Assembly: GCF_023145115.1 (NCBI RefSeq) | Contig: NZ_JAGLEJ010000010.1 | Span: 110,228 to 174,227 of the forward strand | Direction: 5' to 3' | DNA: 64,000 nt | Source: Algiphilus sp. | Lineage (GTDB): Bacteria > Pseudomonadota > Gammaproteobacteria > Nevskiales > Nevskiaceae | Part shown: positions 32,479 to 40,604 of the stretch, in pieces | Position numbering within the stretch: position 1 is the stretch's first letter | Layout of the letters: every line of letters begins with the position of its first letter | Position numbers and translations under genes: made by a program | The notes under the pieces: model-generated | Databases searched by the model: none | Seen by the model: only the letters and a program-made list of their open reading frames with translations | Told to the model about the DNA's origin: nothing

Positions 32479-33564
32479 TCAGGCCGCATCGTCTCCCGCG
32501 GGCAGGTGCGTGCAGCCGTCGCGCCACGCCAGCAGAGCCGACAGCGCGTGCTGCGTGTAGTCCACCCGGAGCTCGGCCGCGCGCGGATCGCCGCTGCCGG
32601 CCGGGGCGCGGGGGAAGGCCCCGGCGTGGCGACCGCTGCGCAGCTGGCCCGCGAGCAGGTAGGCCACCGCGCGCGGCACGATGCTGGCCAGCGCCGCGGT
32701 GGTGGGGTGCCCCGGCGGCAGCAGATCGCGCACCGCCAGGATGCCCTCCAGGCGGATCGCGGTCGGCGTCAGGCGCCCGCAGGCGGTGAGCGCGCCGGAG
32801 CCCTGCACGTGGGTCAGCATGGCGTCGATGATCCCGAGTGCGTGCGCGACCAGACGCTCGCGCTCCATGGCGTAGGGCCACAGCGCCTCGGTGGCGAGCA
32901 GCGCCCAGTGATCGGGTTCGTGCCTGTCGTCGCGGGCGCGTGTATCGGCCAGATGCAGCAGCGCGGATTCGGCGCGGTCGAGCCATTCGGGTTCATCGTC
33001 GACGCCGTAGAGCCGCACCAGTCCGAGCGCCGCTTCCCCCGGGTAGTAGAGCGACTGCCAGCCGGTCTGCGGGCCGTCCTTGGCGCTGTACTTGGAGACG
33101 AAGCGGCCGTCCGGCGCCTGCATCGCGGCGATGAAGCCCCCCACCCCGCTGAGGATATCGATGGGCGGGCGCCACTGGGCGTCGTCGCGCGCGCCGCACC
33201 ATGCCGCCAGCGCCAGCCCGGCGGCACCGAGCTTGGCCTCGTCGGGCTTGCCCTCGACGTCGCCCCAGAGTGCGTACTGGTCCTCGGTGCCGGGCACCAG
33301 CCGTACGCAGGCAGTGGCAAGGTAGCGCGACACCTCGCTGTAGAGCGCCGCCGCGCGCGCATCCGGCACCCGCTCGTAGTGCTGGGCGAGCGCGTACAGC
33401 GTGCCGGCGTGGCGCGCGATGTTGTAGCGCTGCATGGGCCGGCCGCGCCGGTTGTAGCCGTACTCCAGCCGCCCGGCGAAGCGCACCTGCGCGTGCAGCG
33501 AGGCCACCGCGTCCGCGATGGCCCGGTCAAGCTGCTCGCCGCCGACCGGCGCAGAATCCCCCAT
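32479..33564 (-). CDS. Unrecognised 361-aa protein with alpha/alpha-toroid features
   Basis: I cannot place this protein with confidence. It is soluble, has no signal peptide, and shows repeated helical blocks each ending in Gly/Trp-rich turns: Y-N-I-A-R-H-A-G-T-L-Y-A-L, Q-T-G-W-Q-S-L-Y-Y-P-G-E-A-A-L-G-L, D-H-W-A-L-L-A-T-E-A-L-W and T-A-I-R-L-E-G. This pattern is seen in alpha/alpha-toroid proteins such as glycoside hydrolase, epimerase or cyclase folds. The ATG at 33564 has AAGGAGGAGGG upstream. A possible -10 (TACAAT) lies at 33646-33641. It lies upstream of mgtE but is separated from it by the mgtE promoter. Confidence 0.7.
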   Translation of the reverse strand: MGDSAPVGGEQLDRAIADAVASLHAQVRFAGRLEYGYNRRGRPMQRYNIARHAGTLYALAQHYERVPDARAAALYSEVSRYLATACVRLVPGTEDQYALWGDVEGKPDEAKLGAAGLALAAWCGARDDAQWRPPIDILSGVGGFIAAMQAPDGRFVSKYSAKDGPQTGWQSLYYPGEAALGLVRLYGVDDEPEWLDRAESALLHLADTRARDDRHEPDHWALLATEALWPYAMERERLVAHALGIIDAMLTHVQGSGALTACGRLTPTAIRLEGILAVRDLLPPGHPTTAALASIVPRAVAYLLAGQLRSGRHAGAFPRAPAGSGDPRAAELRVDYTQHALSALLAWRDGCTHLPAGDDAA

Positions 33565-33845
33565 GCCGCCCTCCTCCTTGTGCCGGAGCCGTCGTGTTCC
33601 AGGAAAGGACCGGACGCTGTCGTGAACCGGTCTGGCCGCGATTGTAGTGGCCCTCACGCCTGGAGCACGACCCGGCACCGAGCCGAAGCCAATGCGCCTG
33701 ATGATCGGCACCACTGCCGCCACCCGCATGGCGCTTCATCGTGTTGCCGCCTCCCCGCCCCCACCCAACCCGGCTTTCGAGCGCGCACGGCCTTTTGCGC
33801 GGACCTGCGCGGCCTCGTTCGGAACTTCGACAGAACACGAGGATC
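33565..33845. other. Divergent intergenic region before vapB
   Basis: This stretch, with the operator that follows it, forms a 317-base gap between the unrecognised 361-aa gene (minus) and vapB (plus). It holds a TACAAT -10-like hexamer for the minus-strand gene at 33641-33646 and TTCGAC at 33826-33831 as a possible -35 for vapB. I see no convincing gene, RNA or repeat in the remaining bases. Confidence 0.5.
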
Positions 33846-33862
33846 GTGTACACTATGTACAC
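33846..33862 (+). promoter_or_regulatory. Likely VapB operator palindrome
   Basis: GTGTAC-N5-GTACAC is a perfect inverted repeat with 6-bp arms just upstream of vapB. It covers TACACT, a fair -10 at 17 bases from TTCGAC. Antitoxins of this kind bind such dyads over their own promoter, so autorepression by VapBC is likely. Confidence 0.65.
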
Positions 33863-33881
33863 GAGGAACATGGGTCGCCAC

Positions 33882-34103
33882 ATGCGCAATATCACCTTCA
33901 GCGCCGACGAGCATCTCATCGAAGCCGCCCGCGCCCAGGCACGCACGCGCAACACCACGCTGAACGAGGAGTTCCGGCGCTGGCTGGAGAATTACACGCA
34001 GCGGGAGGAACGCATGCGGCGCTACGAGGAGACGACGAAGGCGCTCAGAGGCAAGCTCGTGGTCGGAACGCGTTTGACCCGCGAAGAGCGCAATGAGCGC
34101 TGA
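33882..34103 (+). CDS. Antitoxin of a VapBC module
   Basis: This 73-aa protein has an N-terminal R-N-I-T-F-S-A-D-E-H-L-I-E-A-A-R strand-helix typical of ribbon-helix-helix or related VapB antitoxins, and a charged C-terminal tail that would wrap the toxin. An in-frame ATG at 33870 is an alternative; neither start has ideal spacing to GAGGA. Its last 11 bases overlap the toxin gene, giving coupled translation. The GTGTAC dyad upstream is its probable binding site. Confidence 0.82.
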   Translation: MRNITFSADEHLIEAARAQARTRNTTLNEEFRRWLENYTQREERMRRYEETTKALRGKLVVGTRLTREERNER

Positions 34104-34521
34104 CGCATTTCTGGATACCAACGTCTTCGTCTACGAGCTGGACAGGACGGAACCGTACAAATCCGACACCGCCTCCAGACTCATCGCCTCGGCACTTGCC
34201 GAGGACAGCGGCTGCATCAGCTACCAGATCATCCAGGAGTGCCTGAGCACATTCATGCGGAAAGCGCGGATCCCGATTTCGGTGGCCGACATGCGCAGCT
34301 ACATGCACAACGTGCTGATCCCGATGTACCGCATCCCGGCGACGGTCGCGCTCTACGAACGCGGACTTGCGCTGCATGAACGCTATGGATTCGCGATCTA
34401 CGACTGCCTCGTCGTCGCGGCCGCGCTGGAGGCTGGCTGTCGCACGCTGTACACGGAGGATCTGCAGCACGGCCAGCAGATCGAACAGCTGCGCATCGTC
34501 AACCCCTTTCTCGTGGACTGA
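34093..34521 (+). CDS. PIN-domain toxin of a VapBC module
   Basis: This 142-aa PIN nuclease has the acidic residues expected of a Mg2+-dependent RNase: Asp in F-L-D-T-N near residue 8, Glu in I-I-Q-E-C-L, Asp in I-Y-D-C-L-V-V-A-A-A, and Asp in T-E-D-L-Q-H-G. VapC toxins cleave tRNA or rRNA and are neutralised by VapB. The active site appears intact. The stop abuts the convergent aceF stop directly. Confidence 0.88.
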   Translation: MSADAFLDTNVFVYELDRTEPYKSDTASRLIASALAEDSGCISYQIIQECLSTFMRKARIPISVADMRSYMHNVLIPMYRIPATVALYERGLALHERYGFAIYDCLVVAAALEAGCRTLYTEDLQHGQQIEQLRIVNPFLVD

Positions 34522-36195
34522 TCAGAGCACGATGCGGCGCATGTCCTCGAGCAGGTTCTTGACGTGCACGATGAAGCGCGCGGCTGCCGCACCGTCGATG
34601 ACGCGGTGGTCGTAGGACAGCGATAGCGGGCACATCAGGCGCGGCCGGAACTGCTCGCCGTCCCACACCGGCTGCATGCTGGCCTTCGATACGCCGAGGA
34701 TGGCGACCTCGGGCGCGTTGACGATGGGCGTGAAGTGACTGCCGCCGATGCCGCCCAGGCTGGAGATCGAGAAGCAGCCGCCCTGCATCTCGTCGGGCTT
34801 GAGCTTGCCGTCGCGCGCCTTCGCCGCCAGCGCACCGCACTCGGCCGCGAGCACGCTGACCGGCTTGCTCCAGACGTCGCGCACCACCGGCACCAGGAGG
34901 CCGTTGGGCGTATCCGCCGCGAAGCCGACATGGCAGTACTGCTTGCGGATCAGGCGCTGGCCGTCGGCGGACAGCGAGCTGTTGAAATCCGGGAACTCGG
35001 CCAGTGCCGCGCCCACCGCCTTGATGACGAAGGGCAGCAGGGTGAGCTTGCGCTCGGCCGTGCTCTCGGCCTTGCGGAAGGCTTCCAGATCGGTGATGTC
35101 GGCGTCGTCGGTCTGCGTGACGTGCGGCACCAGCAGCCAGTTGCGGTGCAGGTTCTGCGCCGAGATGCGCCGGATGCGCGGCAGCTCGTGCTCCTCGACC
35201 GGGCCGAAGCGGCTGAAGTCGACCTCGGGCTGCGCCGGCAGACCGCCCCCACCCGCCGGCGCGGTGGCCTGCGGCGCCTGCGAGAGCGCCTGCTTGACGC
35301 GCTTCTGCACGTCCTCGCGCACGATGCGTCCCTTGGCGCCACTGCCGGTCACGGTCGCCAGATCGACGCCGAGCTCGCGCGCGAAGCGGCGCACGGCCGG
35401 GCTGGCGTGCGGAATCAGCTGGCCGTCGGACTGCGGCTGCATGCGCGGGCCCTGGGCGGCGCTGCCGGTGTCACCGGTCTGCGCAGCGGGTGCCTCATCC
35501 TGCGCCGCTTGCGGTCCGGGTTGTGGTTCGGACTGCGGCTGCGGTTCGGGGGCCTGCGCGGGCGCCGGCGCCGGTTGCGCGGCACCCGCCACGGTGAGCT
35601 CGCAGATGACATCGCCCTGGCTGACCTTGTCGCCCTGCTTCAGGGCCACGCTTCCGACGGTGCCGGCCTGCGGTGCGGGCACCTCCATGGTCGACTTGTC
35701 GGACTCCAGCACGATGATGGGCTGGTCCGCCTCGACCGTGTCGCCGTCGGCGATCAGCACCTCGATCACCGGCACGTCGGTGAAGTCGCCGATATCGGGC
35801 ACGCGCACGGTCTCGGTCGACTGCGCCGGCGCCGGTGACGATGCGCTCGCCGGCTCCGGCTCCGGCTCCGCTTCGGGCTCGGGCTCGGGCTCCGGCTGGG
35901 GGGCCGGCTCGGGTTCGGCTGCCGGCGCCTCGGATGCCGGTGCCGGGGCATCGCCGGCATCCGGCACCAGCGTGCAGATCGGACTGCCCTCCGAGACCGT
36001 ATCGCCGACCTTGCACTGCAGGGCCTCGATGGTGCCGGCCTCGGGCGCCGGGATCTCCATCGTGGACTTGTCGGACTCCAGCACGATCAGCGGCTGCTCG
36101 GCCTCGACGCGGTCGCCGGCGGCGACCAGCACCTCGATGACCGGCACGCCCTCGAAGCCGCCGATGTCCGGTACCGCGATCGTCTTGCCCGCCAT
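34522..36195 (-). CDS. aceF: Dihydrolipoyllysine acetyltransferase, PDH E2
   Basis: This 557-aa protein has two lipoyl domains (residues about 1-76 and 127-203) with lipoylated Lys43 and Lys167 in E-S-D-K-S-T-M-E. They are joined by Ala/Pro/Glu linkers to a peripheral subunit-binding domain (about 261-298) and a catalytic domain (about 330-557) with D-H-R-V-I-D-G-A. E. coli AceF has three lipoyl domains; two are common in other groups. It shares one base with the aceE stop. No lpd (E3) follows; a VapBC module does. Confidence 0.96.
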   Translation of the reverse strand: MAGKTIAVPDIGGFEGVPVIEVLVAAGDRVEAEQPLIVLESDKSTMEIPAPEAGTIEALQCKVGDTVSEGSPICTLVPDAGDAPAPASEAPAAEPEPAPQPEPEPEPEAEPEPEPASASSPAPAQSTETVRVPDIGDFTDVPVIEVLIADGDTVEADQPIIVLESDKSTMEVPAPQAGTVGSVALKQGDKVSQGDVICELTVAGAAQPAPAPAQAPEPQPQSEPQPGPQAAQDEAPAAQTGDTGSAAQGPRMQPQSDGQLIPHASPAVRRFARELGVDLATVTGSGAKGRIVREDVQKRVKQALSQAPQATAPAGGGGLPAQPEVDFSRFGPVEEHELPRIRRISAQNLHRNWLLVPHVTQTDDADITDLEAFRKAESTAERKLTLLPFVIKAVGAALAEFPDFNSSLSADGQRLIRKQYCHVGFAADTPNGLLVPVVRDVWSKPVSVLAAECGALAAKARDGKLKPDEMQGGCFSISSLGGIGGSHFTPIVNAPEVAILGVSKASMQPVWDGEQFRPRLMCPLSLSYDHRVIDGAAAARFIVHVKNLLEDMRRIVL

Positions 36196-38855
36196 CAGGA
36201 AAGCCTCGGATTGGCCTTGGCGGCCTTGATGCCGAAGATGCGCATGGCCTGGCCGACCTTGGTCTTGGGAATGACGCCCTCGTCCGCCAGCGCCTTGAGC
36301 GCGCGCACGGTGATCCAGCGCCGGTCGACCTCGAAGAAGTCGCGCAGGCGGTTGCGCGTATCCGAGCGACCATAGCCGTCGGTGCCCAGCGCCGAGAGAT
36401 TGCGGTCCAGGAAGGGCCGGATCTGCTCGACGTAGGCCCGCACGTGATCGGTGGCCGCCACCACCGGCCCGGGATGCTTGTCCAGCACCTGCTGGATGTA
36501 GCTCTGCTTCGGCTTGCGGTTGGGGTGCAGCAGATTGTCGCGGTCGGTGTCCTGGCCGTCGCGCGCCAGCTCGGTGAAGCTGGTGACGCTCCAGACATCG
36601 GCGGTGACGCCGAACTCCTCGGCGAGCAGCTCGGCGGCGGCCTCGACCTCGCGCAGGATGGTGCCGCTGCCGAGCAGCTGCACGTGCTGCCTGGAGGGCT
36701 TCTTCGGTCCGCGGAGACGATAGATGCCGCGGATGATGCCGTCCTCGACGCCCTCGGGCATGGGCGGGTGGGCGTAGTTCTCGTTGTAGAGCGTCAGGTA
36801 GTAGTAGACGTCGCGCCCCTCGCCATACATCTCCTGCAGGCCGTGGCGCATGATGACGGCGAGCTCGTAGGCGTAGGCGGGGTCGTAGCTGCGGCAGTTG
36901 GGCACCACGCCGAAGAGCACGTGGCTGTGACCGTCCTCGTGCTGCAGACCCTCGCCGTTGAGCGTGGTGCGGCCGGCGGTCGCGCCGAGCAGGAAGCCGC
37001 GTGCACGCGCGTCACCGGCCGCCCAGCACAGATCGCCGACGCGCTGGAAGCCGAACATCGAGTAGAAGATGTAGAACGGCAGCATGGGCACGCCGTGATT
37101 GGCGTAGCTGGTGGCCGCCGCCAGCCACGACGAGATCGAGCCGGCCTCGGTGATGCCCTCCTCGAGGATCTGGCCCTTGACGTCCTCCTTGTAGAAGGCC
37201 AGCGAGTCGGCGTCCTCGGGACGGTACTTCTGGCCGACCACCGAGTAAATGCCGAGGCTGCGGAACATGCCCTCCATGCCGAAGGTGCGCGCCTCGTCCG
37301 GAATGATCGGCACCACGCGATCGCCGACCTTCTTGTCGCGGATCAGCGCCTGCAGGAACTGCACGAAGGCCATGGTGGTGGAGACCTCGCGCTCACCGCT
37401 GCCGTCGAGCTGGCGCTGGAAGGCGCTCAGCGGCGGAATCTCCAGCGCCGGCGCGGTGACCTGACGCTGGGGCAGATAGCCGCCGAGCGCCTCGCGCCGC
37501 GCCTTGAGGTACTTGATCTCCTCGGAATCCTCGCCCGGGTGATAGAAGGGCGTGTCCTTGATCTGCTCGTCGCTGATCGGGATCTGGAAGCGGTCGCGGA
37601 AGGCCTTGAGCGCCTCCTCTCCCATCTTCTTCTGCTGATGGGTGATGTTCTGGCCCTCGCCGGCCTCGCCCATGCCGTAGCCCTTGACGGTCTTGGCGAG
37701 GATGACGGTGGGCCGGCCGTCGGCATGGTTGACGGCGCGGTGATAGGCCGCGAACAGCTTGTGCGGGTCGTGACCGCCGCGGTTGAGGCGGGCGATGTCC
37801 TCGTCCGACATGGCTTCGACCAGCTTCGCGGTCTCCGGATACTTGCCGAAGAAGTGCTCGCGCGTGAACTTGCCGCCGCGCGCCTTGAAGGACTGGTACT
37901 CGCCGTCGACGGTCTCGTTCATCAGCTCCAGCAGCTTGCCGCTGGCATCGCGCGCCAGCAGCGCGTCCCAGGCCGAGCCCCAGATCACCTTGATGACGTT
38001 CCAGCCGGCGCCGCGGAAGACGCCCTCCAGCTCCTGGATGATCTTGCCGTTGCCGCGCACCGGGCCGTCAAGCCGCTGCAGGTTGCAGTTGACCACGAAG
38101 ACCAGGTTGTCCAGCTTCTCGCGCGCGGCGATGTCGATGGCGCCGAGCGATTCGGGCTCGTCCATCTCGCCGTCGCCGCAGAAGCACCACACCTTGCGGC
38201 CGTTGGTGGTCGCCAGACCGCGGTTCTCCAGGTACTTCATGAAGCGCGCCTGGTAGATCGAGGTGATCGGTCCCAGGCCCATGGATACGGTCGGGAACTG
38301 CCAGAAGTCCGGCATCAGCCACGGGTGCGGGTAGGACGACACGCCCTTGCCCTCGGACTCGTAGCGGAAGTTGAAGATCTGCTCCTCGGTCAGCCGCCCT
38401 TCCAGGAAGGCGCGCGCGTAGATGCCGGGCGTGACGTGGCCCTGGATGTAGAGCAGGTCGGCGCCATCGGGGTGGTCCGGCCCCTTGAAGAAGTGGTTGA
38501 AGCCGACGTCGTAGATGGTGGCGGCCGACGCGAAGCTGGCGATGTGACCACCGACGCCGGCGTGCTCGCGGTTGGAGTTCACCACCATCGCGATGGCGTT
38601 CCAGCGGATCAGCGAGCGGATCTTCCACTCCAGCGCGTGATCGCCTTCGGAGCGCGCCTCGGCGTCGGGCGGAATGGTGTTGATGTAGGCGGTGTTGGGC
38701 GAGAACGGGATGAAGGCACCCGAACGCCGCGCGCGCTCGATCAGCGTCTCGAGCAGGAAGTGGGCGCGCTCGGGGCCCTCGCGCTGCAGAACCGAATCGA
38801 GCGACTCGATCCACTCGCCGGTCTCGATCGCGTCGCTGTCCTTGAACTGGGTCAC
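36195..38855 (-). CDS. aceE: Pyruvate dehydrogenase E1 component, homodimeric
   Basis: This 886-aa homodimeric E1 (E. coli 887) oxidatively decarboxylates pyruvate using ThDP. Motifs include G-G-H-I-A-S-F-A-S-A, the ThDP/Mg site C-F-C-G-D-G-E-M-D-E-P-E, and K-T-V-K-G-Y-G-M-G. The start is a GTG at 38855 preceded by AGAGGAGA. A longer frame to 38942 overlaps the intergenic operator region and is unlikely. It is divergent from a LysR regulator gene with 105 bases between. Confidence 0.97.
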   Translation of the reverse strand: MTQFKDSDAIETGEWIESLDSVLQREGPERAHFLLETLIERARRSGAFIPFSPNTAYINTIPPDAEARSEGDHALEWKIRSLIRWNAIAMVVNSNREHAGVGGHIASFASAATIYDVGFNHFFKGPDHPDGADLLYIQGHVTPGIYARAFLEGRLTEEQIFNFRYESEGKGVSSYPHPWLMPDFWQFPTVSMGLGPITSIYQARFMKYLENRGLATTNGRKVWCFCGDGEMDEPESLGAIDIAAREKLDNLVFVVNCNLQRLDGPVRGNGKIIQELEGVFRGAGWNVIKVIWGSAWDALLARDASGKLLELMNETVDGEYQSFKARGGKFTREHFFGKYPETAKLVEAMSDEDIARLNRGGHDPHKLFAAYHRAVNHADGRPTVILAKTVKGYGMGEAGEGQNITHQQKKMGEEALKAFRDRFQIPISDEQIKDTPFYHPGEDSEEIKYLKARREALGGYLPQRQVTAPALEIPPLSAFQRQLDGSGEREVSTTMAFVQFLQALIRDKKVGDRVVPIIPDEARTFGMEGMFRSLGIYSVVGQKYRPEDADSLAFYKEDVKGQILEEGITEAGSISSWLAAATSYANHGVPMLPFYIFYSMFGFQRVGDLCWAAGDARARGFLLGATAGRTTLNGEGLQHEDGHSHVLFGVVPNCRSYDPAYAYELAVIMRHGLQEMYGEGRDVYYYLTLYNENYAHPPMPEGVEDGIIRGIYRLRGPKKPSRQHVQLLGSGTILREVEAAAELLAEEFGVTADVWSVTSFTELARDGQDTDRDNLLHPNRKPKQSYIQQVLDKHPGPVVAATDHVRAYVEQIRPFLDRNLSALGTDGYGRSDTRNRLRDFFEVDRRWITVRALKALADEGVIPKTKVGQAMRIFGIKAAKANPRLS

Positions 38856-38921
38856 ATTGTCTCCTCTGGCCGTAACCGTCCGGCCGATGCGCAGCACTCT
38901 AGACGCAGCCCTTGCGATATG

Positions 38922-38938
38922 TCCAATATATGATTGGA
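38922..38938. promoter_or_regulatory. 17-bp dyad between aceE and the LysR gene
   Basis: TCCAAT-N5-ATTGGA is a perfect dyad in an unusually AT-rich part of the 105-base divergent region. A second, looser dyad (CATAT...ATATG) lies at 38947-38963. LysR regulators typically bind such dyads between themselves and a divergent target. Binding by the adjacent regulator is inference. Confidence 0.55.
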
Positions 38939-38960
38939 TCACTTCTCATATGTTTTCGAT

Positions 38961-39851
38961 ATGGAATTGCGGCACCTGCGCTACTTTCTCGCGGTCGCCG
39001 AGGCCCGCCACTTCACGCGCGCCGCCGAGCGGCTGGGCATCGGCCAGCCGCCGCTGTCGCAGCAGATCCGCGCGCTGGAAAACGAGCTCGGCACGCCCCT
39101 GTTCCGGCGACTGCCGCGCGGCGTGGAACTGACCGAAGCCGGCAACTCCTTCTTCGAGGACGCCCGCCACATCGTGGCCGCGGCCGATGCGGCGGTGGAA
39201 CGCGCCCAGCGCGTGGCGCGCGGGGACGTCGGACGCCTGCGCATCGGCATGATCAACTCGGCCCCATTCCACCCCTTCGTCCCGCGCACCATCCGCGAGT
39301 TCGGCCGCCGCTATCCGGAGATCCACCTGTCACTGGAGGAGAACAGCACGCCGGTGCTGGCCGAGGCGGTGCTCAAGGAGGAGAGCGACATCGCCTTCGT
39401 GCGGCCGCTGCTGGGCGAGACCGCCGAGCTGGTCTCCGAGGCGCTGTTCGACGAGGACATGCTGGTGGCGCTGCCGCTGGGTCACGCGCTGGCGCACTTC
39501 CAGAGCCTGTCGCTGTGGGCGCTCGCCGGGGAGGCCTTCGTGCTGTTCCCGCGCATCGTCGGTGCCGGGCTCTACGACGAGATCATCAGCGCCTGCCGGC
39601 GCAACGGCTTCAGCCCCAAGGTGGCGCAGGAGACCTCGCAGGTGACCTCGATCGTCAACCTGGTGGCCGCCGGCCTCGGCGTGTCGCTGGTGCCGGCCTC
39701 GATGCAGCAGATCCATTCCGAGGGGGTCACCTACCGCCCCATCGCCGGCGACGCGCCGCGCGCGCGCATGGACCTCATCCACCGCCGCGACGACGCATCT
39801 GCGGCCACCGCCAACATGATCGCGCTGGCGCGCGAGCTGGAGAAGGGCTGA
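38961..39851 (+). CDS. LysR family transcriptional regulator
   Basis: This 296-aa protein has an N-terminal winged helix with M-E-L-R-H-L-R-Y-F-L-A-V-A-E and L-G-I-G-Q-P-P-L-S-Q-Q-I-R-A-L-E, and a C-terminal periplasmic-binding-like effector domain. The ATG at 38961 gives the canonical start. Its effector is unknown. Divergence from aceE is notable because enteric aceEF is controlled by the GntR-type PdhR. Confidence 0.93.
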   Translation: MELRHLRYFLAVAEARHFTRAAERLGIGQPPLSQQIRALENELGTPLFRRLPRGVELTEAGNSFFEDARHIVAAADAAVERAQRVARGDVGRLRIGMINSAPFHPFVPRTIREFGRRYPEIHLSLEENSTPVLAEAVLKEESDIAFVRPLLGETAELVSEALFDEDMLVALPLGHALAHFQSLSLWALAGEAFVLFPRIVGAGLYDEIISACRRNGFSPKVAQETSQVTSIVNLVAAGLGVSLVPASMQQIHSEGVTYRPIAGDAPRARMDLIHRRDDASAATANMIALARELEKG

Positions 39852-39892
39852 ACGAAGGCTGGGCATGAGAGGCGCTCCGGAGCCCGGCAGCA

Positions 39893-39921
39893 TTGCACCG
39901 AACGCTTCATGAATGTACAGT
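39893..39921 (+). promoter_or_regulatory. Candidate promoter of the second TA module
   Basis: TTGCAC at 39893-39898 and TACAGT at 39916-39921 are 17 bases apart. An overlapping TATAAG at 39921-39926 is a better -10 by sequence but lacks a spaced -35. A TTCATGAA palindrome lies between. The AT-rich patch contrasts with flanking DNA. Confidence 0.4.
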
Positions 39922-39949
39922 ATAAGTGTGCATATTGTGAGGCGCGCTC

Positions 39950-40204
39950 ATGGAAGCCTCCTTCGTCGACCTGCGCAAGAAGTCCGCGGAGATCATCAGG
40001 GCCCTGAAGCGGAAGGAGCGCATCACTCTGCTCTACAGAGGCAAGCCGGCGGCCATCATGGAACCGATCGACGCGCATGCCGAAGGCCGTTCCGCCGCAG
40101 CTTCGCAGCACGCGGCGTTCGGGATCTGGAGCGACCAGGACGGGCGCCTCCCCGTTGACGAGCACGTCCGGAAGCTACGCCGCCGCCGCTACGATGCTCT
40201 TTGA
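39950..40204 (+). CDS. Phd/YefM-like antitoxin
   Basis: This 84-aa antitoxin has an N-terminal domain with V-D-L-R-K-K-S-A-E-I-I-R-A-L and I-T-L-L-Y-R-G-K-P-A-A-I, the Phd/YefM DNA-binding fold, followed by a flexible toxin-binding tail rich in Arg. GAGG lies 7 bases upstream of the ATG. It overlaps the PIN toxin gene by 11 bases, the same overlap as in the vapBC pair at 34.1 kb. Confidence 0.83.
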   Translation: MEASFVDLRKKSAEIIRALKRKERITLLYRGKPAAIMEPIDAHAEGRSAAASQHAAFGIWSDQDGRLPVDEHVRKLRRRRYDAL

Positions 40205-40574
40205 TACCGACGTCCTGATCTGGTTCCTGCGGGGCAACCCCAAGGCTGCCAGAGCGATCGATGCGGCCGACCGGCGCAGCATCTCGATCGTGACCTACAT
40301 GGAGCTGTTGCAGGGTGCCCGGGACAAGCGGGAGACCCACCACATCCGTTCCTTCCTCAACGACTTCGGCTTCACCACCGTGCCGCTGTCGGGCAACACC
40401 GGCCACCGCGCCTCCATCTACATCGAGGAGTACGCGCTGGCCAGCGCCATCGGCGTGGCCGACGCCCTGATCGCGGCCACCGCCGTGGAAGCGAACGAGG
40501 TCCTGCTCACCGGCAACGCCAAGCACTACAAACCGATTCAGGACCTGCAGATGACGCGGTTCCGGCCCTCCTGA
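40194..40574 (+). CDS. PIN-domain (VapC-like) toxin
   Basis: This 126-aa PIN nuclease begins M-L-F-D-T-D-V-L-I-W-F-L-R-G, with further acidic residues in M-E-L-L-Q-G and G-V-A-D-A-L-I-A-A-T and the closing L-L-T-G-N-A-K-H-Y. The active site is complete. It has a family partner in the Phd-like antitoxin. It is unrelated in detail to the VapC at 34.1 kb, so the two modules are not a recent duplication. It is convergent with hisD. Confidence 0.88.
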   Translation: MLFDTDVLIWFLRGNPKAARAIDAADRRSISIVTYMELLQGARDKRETHHIRSFLNDFGFTTVPLSGNTGHRASIYIEEYALASAIGVADALIAATAVEANEVLLTGNAKHYKPIQDLQMTRFRPS

Positions 40575-40604
40575 CCACGGCCGCCCCCTGGCCGGGATCC
40601 GCGC

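Noticed and set aside
34522..36195. Internal repeat in aceF as a recent duplication artefact
   Set aside because: The two copies are lipoyl domains that differ throughout apart from the lipoyl-lysine motif, which is normal architecture for E2.
36444..38933. An 829-codon open frame antisense to aceE
   Set aside because: High-GC codon bias leaves long open frames opposite real genes. The product is Gln/Arg/His-rich and low complexity with no recognisable motif, while aceE on the other strand is certain.
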